DNA of 64,000 nt from the NCBI RefSeq assembly GCF_000013645.1, contig NC_007951.1:186001-250000 (forward strand), in the 5' to 3' direction. A model generated the notes under the pieces. It was not told the origin of the DNA and did no database searches. It saw nothing but the letters and a program-made list of their open reading frames with translations. Below are positions 8,080-17,584 of the stretch, piece by piece (the stretch's first letter is position 1; the number at the start of each line of letters is the position of its first letter). Both the position numbers and the translations under genes were made by a program. This DNA is from Paraburkholderia xenovorans LB400 (GTDB taxonomy: Bacteria; Pseudomonadota; Gammaproteobacteria; Burkholderiales; Burkholderiaceae).

Positions 8080-9387
8080 ATGGCCGATTCGTATTTCCCC
8101 CGCTGGCGCGCGCAGCCCGCGGCTGCCGAAGGCCGCATCGTCGGCACCGACGAGCGGCTCGCGTGGCCGCAGATGTTCGCGATGGGCGTGCAACACGTCG
8201 TCGCGATGTTCGGCTCGACGGTGCTCGCGCCGTTGCTGATGGGCTTCGATCCGAACCTGTGCATCTTCATGTCGGGCATCGGCACACTGTTGTTCTTCGT
8301 GCTGGTGGGCGGGCGCGTGCCGAGCTATCTCGGTTCGAGCTTCGCGTTCATCGGTCTCGTGATCGCGGTGACTGGGTACGGCGGCCACGGTCCGAACCTG
8401 AACATTCCGGTGGCGCTGGGCGGGATCATCGCGTGCGGCGTGGTGTATGCGGTGATCGGCCTGATCGTGTCGGCGGTCGGCACGCGATGGATCGAAACGC
8501 TGATGCCGCCCGTCGTGACAGGCGCGATTGTCTGCGTGATCGGTCTGAATCTGGCGCCGATCGCGGTGCATGGCGTGAGCGGCAGCAACTTCGATTCGTG
8601 GATGGCGCTCGTCACCGTGCTGTGCGTCGGCGCGGTGGCGGTGTTCGCGCGCGGCATGCTGCAGCGTCTGCTGATTCTGGTCGGCCTGCTGATGGCATAT
8701 GTGATCTATGCGATCGTCACCAACGGTCTCGGCATGGGTAAGCCGATCGATTTCACGATCGTCGCGAACGCAGCGTGGTTCGGTATGCCGCACTTCACGG
8801 CGCCGGTTTTCAACATGCAGGCCATGACCCTGCTCGCGCCGATCGCGGTGATTCTGGTGGCGGAGAACCTCGGGCATATCAAGGCGGTGAGCGCGATGAC
8901 GGGCCAGAACCTGGACCGCTACGTCGGCCGCGCATTTCTCGGCGACGGACTCGCGACGATCGTCTCGGGCTTCGCCGGCGGCACCGGCGTCACGACGTAT
9001 GCCGAGAACATCGGCGTGATGGCCGTCACCAAAATCTATTCGACGCTGGTTTTCGTGATCGCCGCAGTGATCGCGCTGGTGCTGGGCTTTTCGCCGAAGT
9101 TCGGCGCGGTGATCCAGACCATTCCGGGACCGGTGCTGGGCGGCGTGTCGATCGTCGTGTTCGGGCTGATCGCCGTGACCGGCGCGCGGATCTGGGTCGT
9201 CAACAAGGTGGACTTCTCGGACAACCGGAATCTGATCGTGGCCGCGGTCACGCTCGTGCTCGGCGCCGGTGATTTCTCGCTGAAGCTCGGCGGCTTCGGT
9301 CTGGGCGGCATCGGTACCGCAACGTTCGGCGCGATCATTCTCTATGCGCTGCTGAGAAGGAAGCCGGTGCAAGGTCCGGTGGCCTGA
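8080..9387 (+). CDS. NCS2-family uracil/xanthine permease
   Basis: A 435-aa inner-membrane nucleobase:cation symporter with 12-14 hydrophobic segments over most of its length. The early segment MFAMGVQHVVAMFGSTVLAP is characteristic of UraA/RutG-type carriers, and the later PIAVILVAENLGHIKAVSAMTGQNL carries the Glu of the substrate site. The next block, GGTGVTTYAENIGVMAVTKI, is the second conserved Glu region. AGAGGAG precedes the ATG. Uracil is the most likely substrate, but xanthine or related bases are possible. It stands alone, with no pyrimidine genes next to it. Confidence 0.9.
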   Translation: MADSYFPRWRAQPAAAEGRIVGTDERLAWPQMFAMGVQHVVAMFGSTVLAPLLMGFDPNLCIFMSGIGTLLFFVLVGGRVPSYLGSSFAFIGLVIAVTGYGGHGPNLNIPVALGGIIACGVVYAVIGLIVSAVGTRWIETLMPPVVTGAIVCVIGLNLAPIAVHGVSGSNFDSWMALVTVLCVGAVAVFARGMLQRLLILVGLLMAYVIYAIVTNGLGMGKPIDFTIVANAAWFGMPHFTAPVFNMQAMTLLAPIAVILVAENLGHIKAVSAMTGQNLDRYVGRAFLGDGLATIVSGFAGGTGVTTYAENIGVMAVTKIYSTLVFVIAAVIALVLGFSPKFGAVIQTIPGPVLGGVSIVVFGLIAVTGARIWVVNKVDFSDNRNLIVAAVTLVLGAGDFSLKLGGFGLGGIGTATFGAIILYALLRRKPVQGPVA

Positions 9388-9497
9388 TTTTTTCTCTCCG
9401 GTATCAGCGGGTTCACCGGCGGCGTCGGCCTCTTCTTTCGTGATGTCTCATTCGAAGCAGCAGGCGCCCGCCGCCGGAACCGCAACCCGGCAGCGCG

Positions 9498-11153
9498 TCA
9501 TTTCCTTCGCGCCGTCAGCGCAGTCTCCGACAGATCCACTTCGCGCATGAGCTTGTTCAACGTCTCGTCGTTGATAGCCTGGCTGCTGCGCAGCGCGAGC
9601 AGCGTCTTGCGCTCGGCGCGCATGGCCGCGAGCTTCATCCTGAACTCCAGCGCGTCGGCGCGGCGCGCCAGTTCGCGCGGTTCCTGCTCTTCGTCGAGCG
9701 TGGCGAGGCGGCGCCGATAGAGATCCATCACGCGCGCGGTGACATCGGCCGCATACGCCGAAGCGGATTCGTCCAGATCCGCGCACTCGGTGTCGTGCAC
9801 CTCGTCGACGGCGCGAATCGCGGCTTGCGCGGCCAGCGTACGCGCGAGCAACTCCTCGGCGGCATGTGGATCCTTGCCGCGCCGCCAGCCGCTCAGCAAC
9901 AGCGGCAGCGCCACCACCGCCACCAGCAGCGAGAGCAGGATCACGCCGGACGCAATGAAGATCGCCAGATCGCGGCCCGGCAGCGGGACGCCATCCGGCA
10001 ACACCTCCGGCAACGACAGCACGCCGGCGAGCGTCACGGCTCCGCGCACGCCGGCCACCGTCGTCACCGCGACCGTGCGCAAGCCCGGCACCGCATTCGC
10101 CATGCCCCGCTTCGTGGCGCCGCGGCTCGCGACCCAGCGCAGCAGCCACACCCACACGAAGCGCATCGCATAGAGGGCAGCAGCCACTGCCGCGATATAG
10201 CCGATCAGCAGCCCGACCTGCGCGTTGCTCGTCTCGTGTGCATCGAGCAGCGCGCGGCCAAGAATGTGCGGAAACTGCAGCCCCAGCAGAATGAACACCA
10301 TGCCGTTGAAGACGAACTCGATCATCGTCCACGTGCTGTTGGCGCGCACGCGCGAGGACACCGGCCCGGCATTCGCGAGGGTCGCGTAGTTCATCGTCAT
10401 GCCGGCGGCGACTGCGGCCAGAATGCCCGACAATTCGAAGCGCTCGGCGATCAGATAGGCGGCGAACGGAATCAGCAGCGTCATCACGACACCGGGCGCC
10501 GGATCGCCGTCTTCAGTGAGATTCAGGAAGCGCGCCGACACGAAGCTGAACAGCCAGCTCACCGCCGCGCCCGTCGCGATGCCGCCCACGGAGATGATCA
10601 CGAAACTGATCGACGCGTCGCGCAGCGAAAACACGCCGGTCAGCGCCGCGGCAATCGCGAACTTCAGCGCGACCAGTCCCGACGCGTCGTTCATCAACGC
10701 TTCGCCTTCCAGTATGTGCATGAGCCGCCCGGGAATCTTGCCCTTGCCGACGATGCCGGACAGCGCCACCGCATCGGTCGGCGACAGCACCGCGGCCAGC
10801 GCGAACGCCACCGGCAGCGAGATCGACGGCACCAGTGCATGCACGAAGTAGCCGACCACCAGCACCGTCACGAAGACCAGCCCGAGCGCGAGCATCAGGA
10901 TCGAGCGGCGCGCCATGAAGAACTCGCGCTTGGGAATGCGCCATCCGTCCGCGAACAGCAGAGGCGGAATGAACAGCATCATGAAAATTTCCGGATCGAA
11001 GGTGACGTGCAGCCCGAGCTTCGGCCACGCGAGCAGCGCGCCGATCGCGATCTGCACGAGCGGCAGCGGCAACGCGATGGGCAGGATGCGGATGACGACG
11101 CCCGATGCGGCGACGGCGAGCAAAAGAATCAGTACGGTAAAGACAATATCCAT
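9498..11153 (-). CDS. CPA1-family Na+/H+ antiporter
   Basis: A 551-aa inner-membrane antiporter exchanging monovalent cations for protons, for pH or salt tolerance. The start is ATG at 11153, where the first hydrophobic helix (MDIVFTVLILLLAVAASGVV) begins; the longer open frame upstream is not protein-like. The ion-binding motifs are LSPTDAVALSG and EGEALMNDASGLVALK, the latter with the conserved Asn-Asp. After 11-12 membrane helices, the last 150 residues form a cytoplasmic, charged, probably helical tail (residues about 400-551) as in YjcE-type members. It converges with the permease gene, with about 110 bp between the stops. Confidence 0.9.
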   Translation of the reverse strand: MDIVFTVLILLLAVAASGVVIRILPIALPLPLVQIAIGALLAWPKLGLHVTFDPEIFMMLFIPPLLFADGWRIPKREFFMARRSILMLALGLVFVTVLVVGYFVHALVPSISLPVAFALAAVLSPTDAVALSGIVGKGKIPGRLMHILEGEALMNDASGLVALKFAIAAALTGVFSLRDASISFVIISVGGIATGAAVSWLFSFVSARFLNLTEDGDPAPGVVMTLLIPFAAYLIAERFELSGILAAVAAGMTMNYATLANAGPVSSRVRANSTWTMIEFVFNGMVFILLGLQFPHILGRALLDAHETSNAQVGLLIGYIAAVAAALYAMRFVWVWLLRWVASRGATKRGMANAVPGLRTVAVTTVAGVRGAVTLAGVLSLPEVLPDGVPLPGRDLAIFIASGVILLSLLVAVVALPLLLSGWRRGKDPHAAEELLARTLAAQAAIRAVDEVHDTECADLDESASAYAADVTARVMDLYRRRLATLDEEQEPRELARRADALEFRMKLAAMRAERKTLLALRSSQAINDETLNKLMREVDLSETALTARRK

Positions 11154-11536
11154 CGGTCTATTTCTGGCGATATGACGGCGTTGCTGCGGTGGCCTTCGGT
11201 GAGCATCGACGATATGGCCACGCGACGCTGACGAAGTGTAAGGCAGCAGTTTAGCCCGACGACGCGTCGCGCCATCGCCGGGCCGGCATGTGGCGCCGAT
11301 GCGTGGCGCATGACTGCCTCGAACGGCCTGGCGCACCTTAACGGTGCGTATCACGCCCACAGGCGGCGCATGCTCCCGTCTGCGGGCGCAGTCTTTCGTC
11401 CAAATTTCATTGGAATGTGTGTCAGCGTGCGCATGGAGCTTGCTTAAGGTATATCGATGACGCACATTTGAGAGACGGCGCCGAGGTTGTTCGCCTTCGC
11501 GTTCGGACCGGCCCGGCTCTCGCGTGAGAGGACTGC
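11154..11536. other. Divergent promoter region (antiporter / EAL gene)
   Basis: These 380 bp lie between two divergent genes and should hold both promoters. No strong hairpin, repeat or recognisable operator was seen. The open frames that cross it are compositional. Confidence 0.4.
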
Positions 11537-12814
11537 ATGACGATTGCGCAACAGGAAAGGACGGCCGGCGCGCCGCATGGCTTCGATGTCGAGATGACGT
11601 CGGGGCTCGAACGTTTTACGGTGAAGCATGGCGAACTCACGCTGAGCAGCGTGTTCCAGCCGATTTTCAGCCTCTCGCATATGCGGGCGGTCGGCTACGA
11701 GGGCTTGCTGCGCGCGCATGACGCGCTCGATCGGCCCGTGTCGCCGCTCGACGTGTTCGGCGAGGCCGCGCGCCTCGGCGAAGTGCTGCAGGTGGACAGG
11801 CTCGCGCAGACTCTGCATCTGGAGAATTTCAAGGTGCTCGGCGCCGAGCGTGAGTGGCTGTTCCTGAACGTGCATCCCGCGGCGCTCACCGATCCCTATC
11901 TGGCGGCCGCGTTGCTGGCCACGCTGAAGCGGCTCGACCTGTCGCCGCGGCGCATCGTGCTCGAGGTGCTGGAGCATCGCGCGGAAGATCTGGAGCGTCT
12001 CGCCGACGCCGTGCGGCAGTTCCGCGAGCGCGGTTTCCTGATCGCGCTCGACGACTTCGGCGCGGGACACTCGAACGTCGAGCGGATCTGGCAATTGAAT
12101 CCCGATATCGTGAAACTCGACCGCATCATGCTGTCGCACGCAGCGCACCGCGCGGACATGGCGACGATTCTGCCCGGCCTCGTCGCGCTGCTGCACGAAG
12201 CAGGCAAGCTCGTGCTCATCGAAGGCGTGGAAACGGAGCATGAAGCGCAGATGGCGCTCGCCTGCAACGCGGACTTCGTGCAAGGCTTTTTCTTCGGCCG
12301 CCCGAATCCGGGTGCGGCCGACGCGTTGCACGCGACCACCTGCATCAGCGAACTGACCGAGCGTTACCGCGACCAGGCCGAAGCACGCGAGCGCCGCAAT
12401 GCCAGCCGGCTCGCGCCGTACCTGCGGGCTTTCGAGCGGGCGGCGGAACGCCTCGCGGCCGGCGAACCGCTCGAAGAGGTGTGCTGGAATTTTCTTGCGC
12501 TGGACCATGCCGCGCGCTGCTTCCTGCTCGACGCGAAGGGCAGGCAGGCGGGCCGCAACGTCGTGCTGCGCGCCGACCGTGCGGCGCATGAAACGCGCTT
12601 TCTGCCGCTGGCCGACGCGCAAGGGGCGAACTGGCTGCGTCGCCCGTATTTTCGCGACGCGATCAATGCGCCGGAACGGGTGCATGTGACGCGCCCTTAT
12701 CTGTCGATCAACGAGGCGTTGCCGTGCGTCACGCTTTCCGTGGCGACGCGGGTTGGCGAGCAGACCTGCGTGCTGTGCGGCGACATCGACTGGGTGGACG
12801 AAGAGCGTTATTGA
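11537..12814 (+). CDS. EAL-domain protein with C-terminal PAS/Cache-like domain (c-di-GMP phosphodiesterase candidate)
   Basis: A 425-aa soluble protein. The EAL domain (about residues 25-265) keeps the residues needed for metal and substrate: YEGLLRA for the EAL Glu, FLNVHP, VLEVLEHR, ALDDFGAGHSN, VKLDR and EGVETEHEAQ, ending QGFFFGRPN. The signature is EGL and the loop is DDFGAG, so an active phosphodiesterase is plausible. The last 140 residues (ARCFLLDAKGRQAG, WLRRPYFRDAI, VLCGDIDW) look like the YkuI-C/Cache sensor fold. No signal peptide or membrane helix was seen. It stands alone, divergent from the antiporter. Confidence 0.88.
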   Translation: MTIAQQERTAGAPHGFDVEMTSGLERFTVKHGELTLSSVFQPIFSLSHMRAVGYEGLLRAHDALDRPVSPLDVFGEAARLGEVLQVDRLAQTLHLENFKVLGAEREWLFLNVHPAALTDPYLAAALLATLKRLDLSPRRIVLEVLEHRAEDLERLADAVRQFRERGFLIALDDFGAGHSNVERIWQLNPDIVKLDRIMLSHAAHRADMATILPGLVALLHEAGKLVLIEGVETEHEAQMALACNADFVQGFFFGRPNPGAADALHATTCISELTERYRDQAEARERRNASRLAPYLRAFERAAERLAAGEPLEEVCWNFLALDHAARCFLLDAKGRQAGRNVVLRADRAAHETRFLPLADAQGANWLRRPYFRDAINAPERVHVTRPYLSINEALPCVTLSVATRVGEQTCVLCGDIDWVDEERY

Positions 12815-12938
12815 GTGTTGAGTGTGCCGCCTGACTGTCGCCCTGCGACGATTCCTTTCGGGGGTGACAAAACTACCAGGGGCGGCGCGGCGTATTTTTG
12901 GGGGATCATGTCGGTTTCAACGATCCTCAGCCGTGCTT

Positions 12939-13637
12939 ATGTCCGCTCTTCTGGAAGTCATCGCCACGACCGTTGCCGACGCGCGCCTTGCCGCGCAAGC
13001 GGGCGCCAACCGTCTCGAACTCGTCACAGCGATGGGCGAGGGCGGCCTCACGCCGAGCCTCGGCCTGATCGAAGCCGTAGTGGCGGCGGTCGAGATTCCC
13101 GTGAACGTAATCGTGCGGCCGCATAGCCGTTCGTTCGTGTACGACGCCGACGACTACGCAGTGATGCTGCGCGACGTGCGGGCGGTCAACGCGGCGGGCG
13201 CGAACGGTGTCGTGATCGGCATGCTCGACGCGGCAGGCGGGATCGACCGCGAAGGTCTCGCCCGCGCGATCGATGCGGCCGACGGATTGGCCATCACCTT
13301 CCATCGCGCGTTCGACGAGGCGCGTGATCTGCGCGAATCGCTCGACGTGCTGCTCGGTTTCGACGCCGTGACGAACGTGTTGACCTCGGGTGGGCAGCCA
13401 TCGGTACTGCATGCGGAAGCTACGATCCGTGAACTGGTGCGGCAAGCCTCCGGTTCGCACTTGACGGTGCTGGCCGGCGCCGGTTTGACGGTCGATGCGA
13501 TCGCCGGTTTTGTGAGCGGCACGCAAGTCGAAGCGGTGCATTTCGGTTCAGGCGTTCGGGTGAACGGCAACGGTCTCGCGCCGGTGGACGCCGACAAGGT
13601 CGCGAAGGTCAGAGCGCTGCTGGACGCGCAGACGTAA
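12939..13637 (+). CDS. cutC: CutC family copper homeostasis protein
   Basis: A 232-aa TIM-barrel protein. The start MSALLEVIATTVADARLAAQ, then GANRLELVTAMGEGGLTPS, and the middle blocks VIVRPHSRSFVYDADDY, TFHRAFDEARD and VLTSGGQPS are the standard CutC signatures. ATG at 12939 was chosen because it opens directly into the first barrel strand; the longer frame upstream is noise. The family was named for copper tolerance in E. coli, but its direct biochemical role is not firmly established. It converges with the indolepyruvate oxidoreductase gene, with a hairpin terminator between them. Confidence 0.92.
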   Translation: MSALLEVIATTVADARLAAQAGANRLELVTAMGEGGLTPSLGLIEAVVAAVEIPVNVIVRPHSRSFVYDADDYAVMLRDVRAVNAAGANGVVIGMLDAAGGIDREGLARAIDAADGLAITFHRAFDEARDLRESLDVLLGFDAVTNVLTSGGQPSVLHAEATIRELVRQASGSHLTVLAGAGLTVDAIAGFVSGTQVEAVHFGSGVRVNGNGLAPVDADKVAKVRALLDAQT

Positions 13638-13672
13638 GCGTCCCGACGCATCGCGCGGACAAATCATCGGGC

Positions 13673-13710
13673 AAAGAAAATGCCGCTGCGGGATCGCTCC
13701 CGAAGCGGCA
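13673..13710 (-). terminator. Hairpin terminator between cutC and indolepyruvate oxidoreductase
   Basis: TGCCGCT (13681-13687) pairs with AGCGGCA (13704-13710), and inside it CGGGA pairs with TCCCG around TCGC, giving a long stem with one mismatch. The left flank AAAGAAAA gives a U-rich tract for leftward transcription, so it mainly terminates the oxidoreductase gene. The TCTATT on the right is a weak U tract for cutC. Confidence 0.7.
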
Positions 13711-13764
13711 TCTATTCACGCATGTCCGCGTGCGGCCAACCGCGTGGCCAGTCTTGCGATAACA

Positions 13765-16700
13765 CTACTTCGCCACGACCACCGGAATCCCGCGCAACTG
13801 TCCCGCGCCTTTCACCTCTTCCAGCGATTTGCGCACCGACTCGCCCGTTGCCGCTTCGATCCGCAGGCGTGCGGCGAGGTCGCGCTCGCCACGCTTCACA
13901 CCCGCCAGATTCGCGAGTTTCACGTGACCATAGCCACGTACACGGGCGTGCAGATCGGCCAGCTTCGCCACGTCTTCGAGGTTGTCGGCGCCGAGCTTCG
14001 CGAGCGCACGCTGCAACGTGGTTTCGTAGTCGCCGGCGAGTTCGCGCTCCATCTTGCGCTCCAGCGTGCGGCCGAACGGATCGAGTGGCGTGCCGCGCAG
14101 AGCGCGGAATTTCGCCAGCGTGCCAAGCACCGGCCACATCCATTGACCGAAGGTTTTCTTGGCCGGATTCTTGCCGGGTTCCGGGCGCGTGAGCGTGGGC
14201 GGCGCGAGATTGAACTTGATGCCGAAGTCCTTGCCGGCCACGCCTTCGAATTGCGCTTCCAGTGCTTCACGGAATGCGGCGTCGGTATGCAGGCGCGCCA
14301 CTTCGTATTCGTCCTTCACCGCGAGCAGGCGATAGAACGTGGTCGCCACCGCGCGCGTCACGCGCTCGCTGTTCGCATCCGCGGCGGTTTCCGCGCGGCG
14401 TGCCGCATCGACCAGCGCGCGATAGCGCTTCACGTAGCTCGCGCCGCCGTAAATCTGGAGACGCCCTTCGCGGTGTGCGATCAGTTCGTCGAGCGTATCG
14501 ACGCGCACAGGCTGCTTCGCCTGATGCCGTGCTTGCCACAGCGATTCGAGCGCGGCCGGATCTTCGGCAGCGAGGCGGCCGATCGAAAACGCGAGCTGGT
14601 TCATCGGCACCGCGACGTTGTTCAACTCGATCGCACGCATCATCGCGCCGAACGAGACCGGCACCAGACCGAGTTGCCAGGCATAACCGAGCATCAGAAT
14701 GTTCGCGCCGATGGTGTCGCCGAGAAAGCGCGTGGCGAGCGCCTGCGCGTCGCACGTCGACATGCGTTCGGCGCCGGCCGCGTGACGCATCTTGTCGAGC
14801 AGCGCGTCGGCGTGCAGCGTTGCGTCCGGATTCGTCACGAACGTCGCGTTCGGAATCGCGTGCGTGTTCACGACAATGCGCGTGCGGCCATGACGTACCG
14901 TTTGCAGCGCATCGGCGCTCGCGCCGACCACCATGTCGCAGGCGAGCAGCACGTCGGCCTGTTGCGTGTCGATACGCACCTGGTTGAGCCACTCGTCGCG
15001 CGCGGCGAACCGCACGAACGAGAGCACCGCCCCGCCCTTTTGCGCGAAGCCCATGAAGTCGAGCACCGACGCGCTCTTGCCTTCCAGATGCGCGGCCATG
15101 CTGATCAATGCACCGACCGTCACGACGCCCGTGCCGCCGACGCCCGTCACCAGAATGTCGTACGGCGCGGCGTCGAGATGCGTGGCGGGAAGCGGCAGCG
15201 CGTCGACGCGCGCGGCGAGTGCCGCCGGATCGAACGCGGCGCCCGCGGCTTTCTTCAGCTTGCCGCCTTCCACCGTGACGAAGCTCGGGCAGAAGCCGTT
15301 CACGCACGAGTAGTCTTTGTTGCACGACGATTGATCGATGCGGCGCTTGCGGCCCAATGCCGTTTCAACCGGTTCCACCGACAGGCAATTCGACTGCACG
15401 CCGCAATCGCCGCAGCCTTCGCAGACTTCCTCGTTGATGAAAAGACGCTTGTCCGGATCGGGGAATTCGCCTTTTTTCCGGCGCCGGCGTTTTTCCGCCG
15501 CGCAGGTCTGGTCGTAGATCAGCACGGTCACGCCGTCGGTGTCGCGCAATTCGCGCTGCACGGTGTCCATTTCACTGCGATGGTGGAACGTGGTGCCCTT
15601 CGGAAAGAGGTCGTGATGGCCGTCGTACTTTTCCGGCTCGTCGCTGACCACGACGAAGCGCGACACCCCTTCGGCTTCCACCTGGCGCGCGATCTGCGGC
15701 ACCGAGATGCTGCCGTCCACCGGCTGGCCGCCCGTCATCGCAACGGCGTCGTTATAGAGAATCTTGTACGTGATGGTGGCTTTCGCGGCGACCGCCTGGC
15801 GGATCGCCAGAATGCCGGAATGGAAGTACGTGCCGTCGCCGAGATTCTGGAACACGTGGCGCGTTTTCGTGAACATGGAATGCGACGCCCAGTCCACGCC
15901 TTCGCCGCCCATCTGGATGAGACCGGTCGTGTCGCGCTCCATCCACGACGCCATGAAGTGACAGCCGATCCCCGCATGCGCGATCGACCCGTCAGGCACT
16001 TTCGTCGACGTATTGTGCGGGCAGCCCGAGCAGAAATACGGCGTGCGCTTCACGCTGTCCGCGGCGTTCGAGAGAATTTGCGGCGCGACCAGATCGACCA
16101 CGCGTTCGCGGCGATCGAGCGCGGGCTTGTGCTTTGCGAGCCAGTTGGCGAACACCGGCAGAATGCGCGACGGCCGCAATTCCCCGAGCGACGACAGCAG
16201 CAGCGTGCCGTCTTCGGCGTTCTTGCCGACCACGATCGGCCGCGTGCCTTGCGTGCGGTTGTACAGATAGTCCTTGATCTGCTGTTCGATGACCGGGCCT
16301 TTCTCCTCGATCACCAGCACTTCGGACAGGCCGGAGACGAACGCATCGATACGCGTCATTTCCAGCGGAAACGACAGGCCGACCTTGTAGATGCGCACGC
16401 CGGCCGCTTCCAGATCGGCGACCGTCAGATCGAGGCGGCGCAGCGTCTCCATCAGGTCCAGATGCGCCTTGCCGCAGGTCACGATCCCCACGTTCGCGTG
16501 CGGGCTCGGCGCGATCCATTTGTCGATGCTGTTCACGCGCGCGAAGTGCCGCACCGCGTCGAGCTTCGCATGCATGCGCGACTCGATCGTCAGGCTCGGC
16601 AGATCCGGCCAGCGATTGTGCAGGCCGCCGGCCGGCGCTTCGAAATCCTGCGGCGCGGCCCAGTCGGTGCGCAGCGCGTCGAGATCGACGGTCGAGCCCG

Positions 16701-17352
16701 ATTCGACCGTTTCGGAGATCGCCTTGTAGCCGACCCACGCGCCGGAGAAGCGCGACAATTCCCAGCCGTACAAACCGAACTCGAGCATGTCCGCGATGTT
16801 CGACGGATTGACGACCGGCATATGCCAGGCCATCAACGCGAAGTCGCTCTGATGCGGCATGGACGACGACACGCAGCCGTGATCGTCGCCCGCCACCACC
16901 AGCACGCCGCCGTGCGGCGACGAGCCGTAGGCGTTGCCGTGCTTGAGCGCGTCGCCGGCGCGGTCCACGCCCGGGCCCTTGCCGTACCACATCGCGAAAA
17001 CGCCCTCGACGGTGCGCTCCGGGTCCGATTCCACTCGCTGCGTGCCGAGTACGGCGGTGCCGCCGAGTTCTTCGTTGATGGCGGGCAGGAAGCGGATATC
17101 ACTCGCCGCGAGCAGTTTCTTCGCCTTCCACAACTGCTGATCGACCATGCCGAGCGGCGAGCCGCGATAACCGCTGATGAAACCGGCGGTGTTCATGCCG
17201 CGTGCCTTGTCGGCGGCGCGCTGCATGAGCACGAGGCGCACCAGCGCTTGCGTGCCGGTCAGGAAGATGCGGCCGCGCGTCGCGGTGAGGTTGTCGGACA
17301 GCTTGTAATCGGCGAGTGCGGGCGTGCCGTCGATGGGCAGGCGAGCGGTCAT
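13765..17352 (-). CDS. Indolepyruvate:ferredoxin oxidoreductase, fused single-chain form
   Basis: A 1195-aa cytoplasmic enzyme that oxidatively decarboxylates arylpyruvates (indolepyruvate, phenylpyruvate) to acyl-CoA using TPP, iron-sulfur clusters and ferredoxin, in aromatic amino acid breakdown. The N-terminal half carries the TPP-dependent parts, with GIGCHFMASWMERD and QMGGEGVDW for the TPP/Mg site. The middle has cluster cysteines in CEGCGDCGVQSNC and further cysteines in SSCNKDYSCVNGFC. The gamma-type domain begins VTGVGGTGVVTVGALI. The start is ATG 17352, with GGAG 8-9 nt upstream; a longer frame to 17400 adds a non-conserved leader. The all-in-one length is the usual form in betaproteobacteria. 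The gene appears monocistronic. Confidence 0.95.
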   Translation of the reverse strand: MTARLPIDGTPALADYKLSDNLTATRGRIFLTGTQALVRLVLMQRAADKARGMNTAGFISGYRGSPLGMVDQQLWKAKKLLAASDIRFLPAINEELGGTAVLGTQRVESDPERTVEGVFAMWYGKGPGVDRAGDALKHGNAYGSSPHGGVLVVAGDDHGCVSSSMPHQSDFALMAWHMPVVNPSNIADMLEFGLYGWELSRFSGAWVGYKAISETVESGSTVDLDALRTDWAAPQDFEAPAGGLHNRWPDLPSLTIESRMHAKLDAVRHFARVNSIDKWIAPSPHANVGIVTCGKAHLDLMETLRRLDLTVADLEAAGVRIYKVGLSFPLEMTRIDAFVSGLSEVLVIEEKGPVIEQQIKDYLYNRTQGTRPIVVGKNAEDGTLLLSSLGELRPSRILPVFANWLAKHKPALDRRERVVDLVAPQILSNAADSVKRTPYFCSGCPHNTSTKVPDGSIAHAGIGCHFMASWMERDTTGLIQMGGEGVDWASHSMFTKTRHVFQNLGDGTYFHSGILAIRQAVAAKATITYKILYNDAVAMTGGQPVDGSISVPQIARQVEAEGVSRFVVVSDEPEKYDGHHDLFPKGTTFHHRSEMDTVQRELRDTDGVTVLIYDQTCAAEKRRRRKKGEFPDPDKRLFINEEVCEGCGDCGVQSNCLSVEPVETALGRKRRIDQSSCNKDYSCVNGFCPSFVTVEGGKLKKAAGAAFDPAALAARVDALPLPATHLDAAPYDILVTGVGGTGVVTVGALISMAAHLEGKSASVLDFMGFAQKGGAVLSFVRFAARDEWLNQVRIDTQQADVLLACDMVVGASADALQTVRHGRTRIVVNTHAIPNATFVTNPDATLHADALLDKMRHAAGAERMSTCDAQALATRFLGDTIGANILMLGYAWQLGLVPVSFGAMMRAIELNNVAVPMNQLAFSIGRLAAEDPAALESLWQARHQAKQPVRVDTLDELIAHREGRLQIYGGASYVKRYRALVDAARRAETAADANSERVTRAVATTFYRLLAVKDEYEVARLHTDAAFREALEAQFEGVAGKDFGIKFNLAPPTLTRPEPGKNPAKKTFGQWMWPVLGTLAKFRALRGTPLDPFGRTLERKMERELAGDYETTLQRALAKLGADNLEDVAKLADLHARVRGYGHVKLANLAGVKRGERDLAARLRIEAATGESVRKSLEEVKGAGQLRGIPVVVAK

Positions 17353-17584
17353 GGGTGAGTCTCCAATATTTGCATCCGCGCGCGGTGGTGGGGACCACAA
17401 ACGTCACGCAGCGAAAGAGACTCTATTTTTTAGCGCCGATTGGAGTGGATTTTTTCTACTTTGACCAGTCGTTCACGAATAGGCGAGAAGAGCCGCGCGT
17501 TTTAACGGAGTTTTGAGATAGATCTACCGCGCCGCGGTCGTATTCGGGTCTGCCCTGGTGCGGTTTCCGCGCGTGTCGAACGTC

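Noticed and set aside
13744-17358. A 1204-codon open frame antisense to the indolepyruvate oxidoreductase gene
   Set aside because: It mirrors the codon structure of the real gene on the other strand (very Arg/His-rich), has no domain, and such shadows are normal in GC-rich genomes. The minus-strand product has all family motifs.
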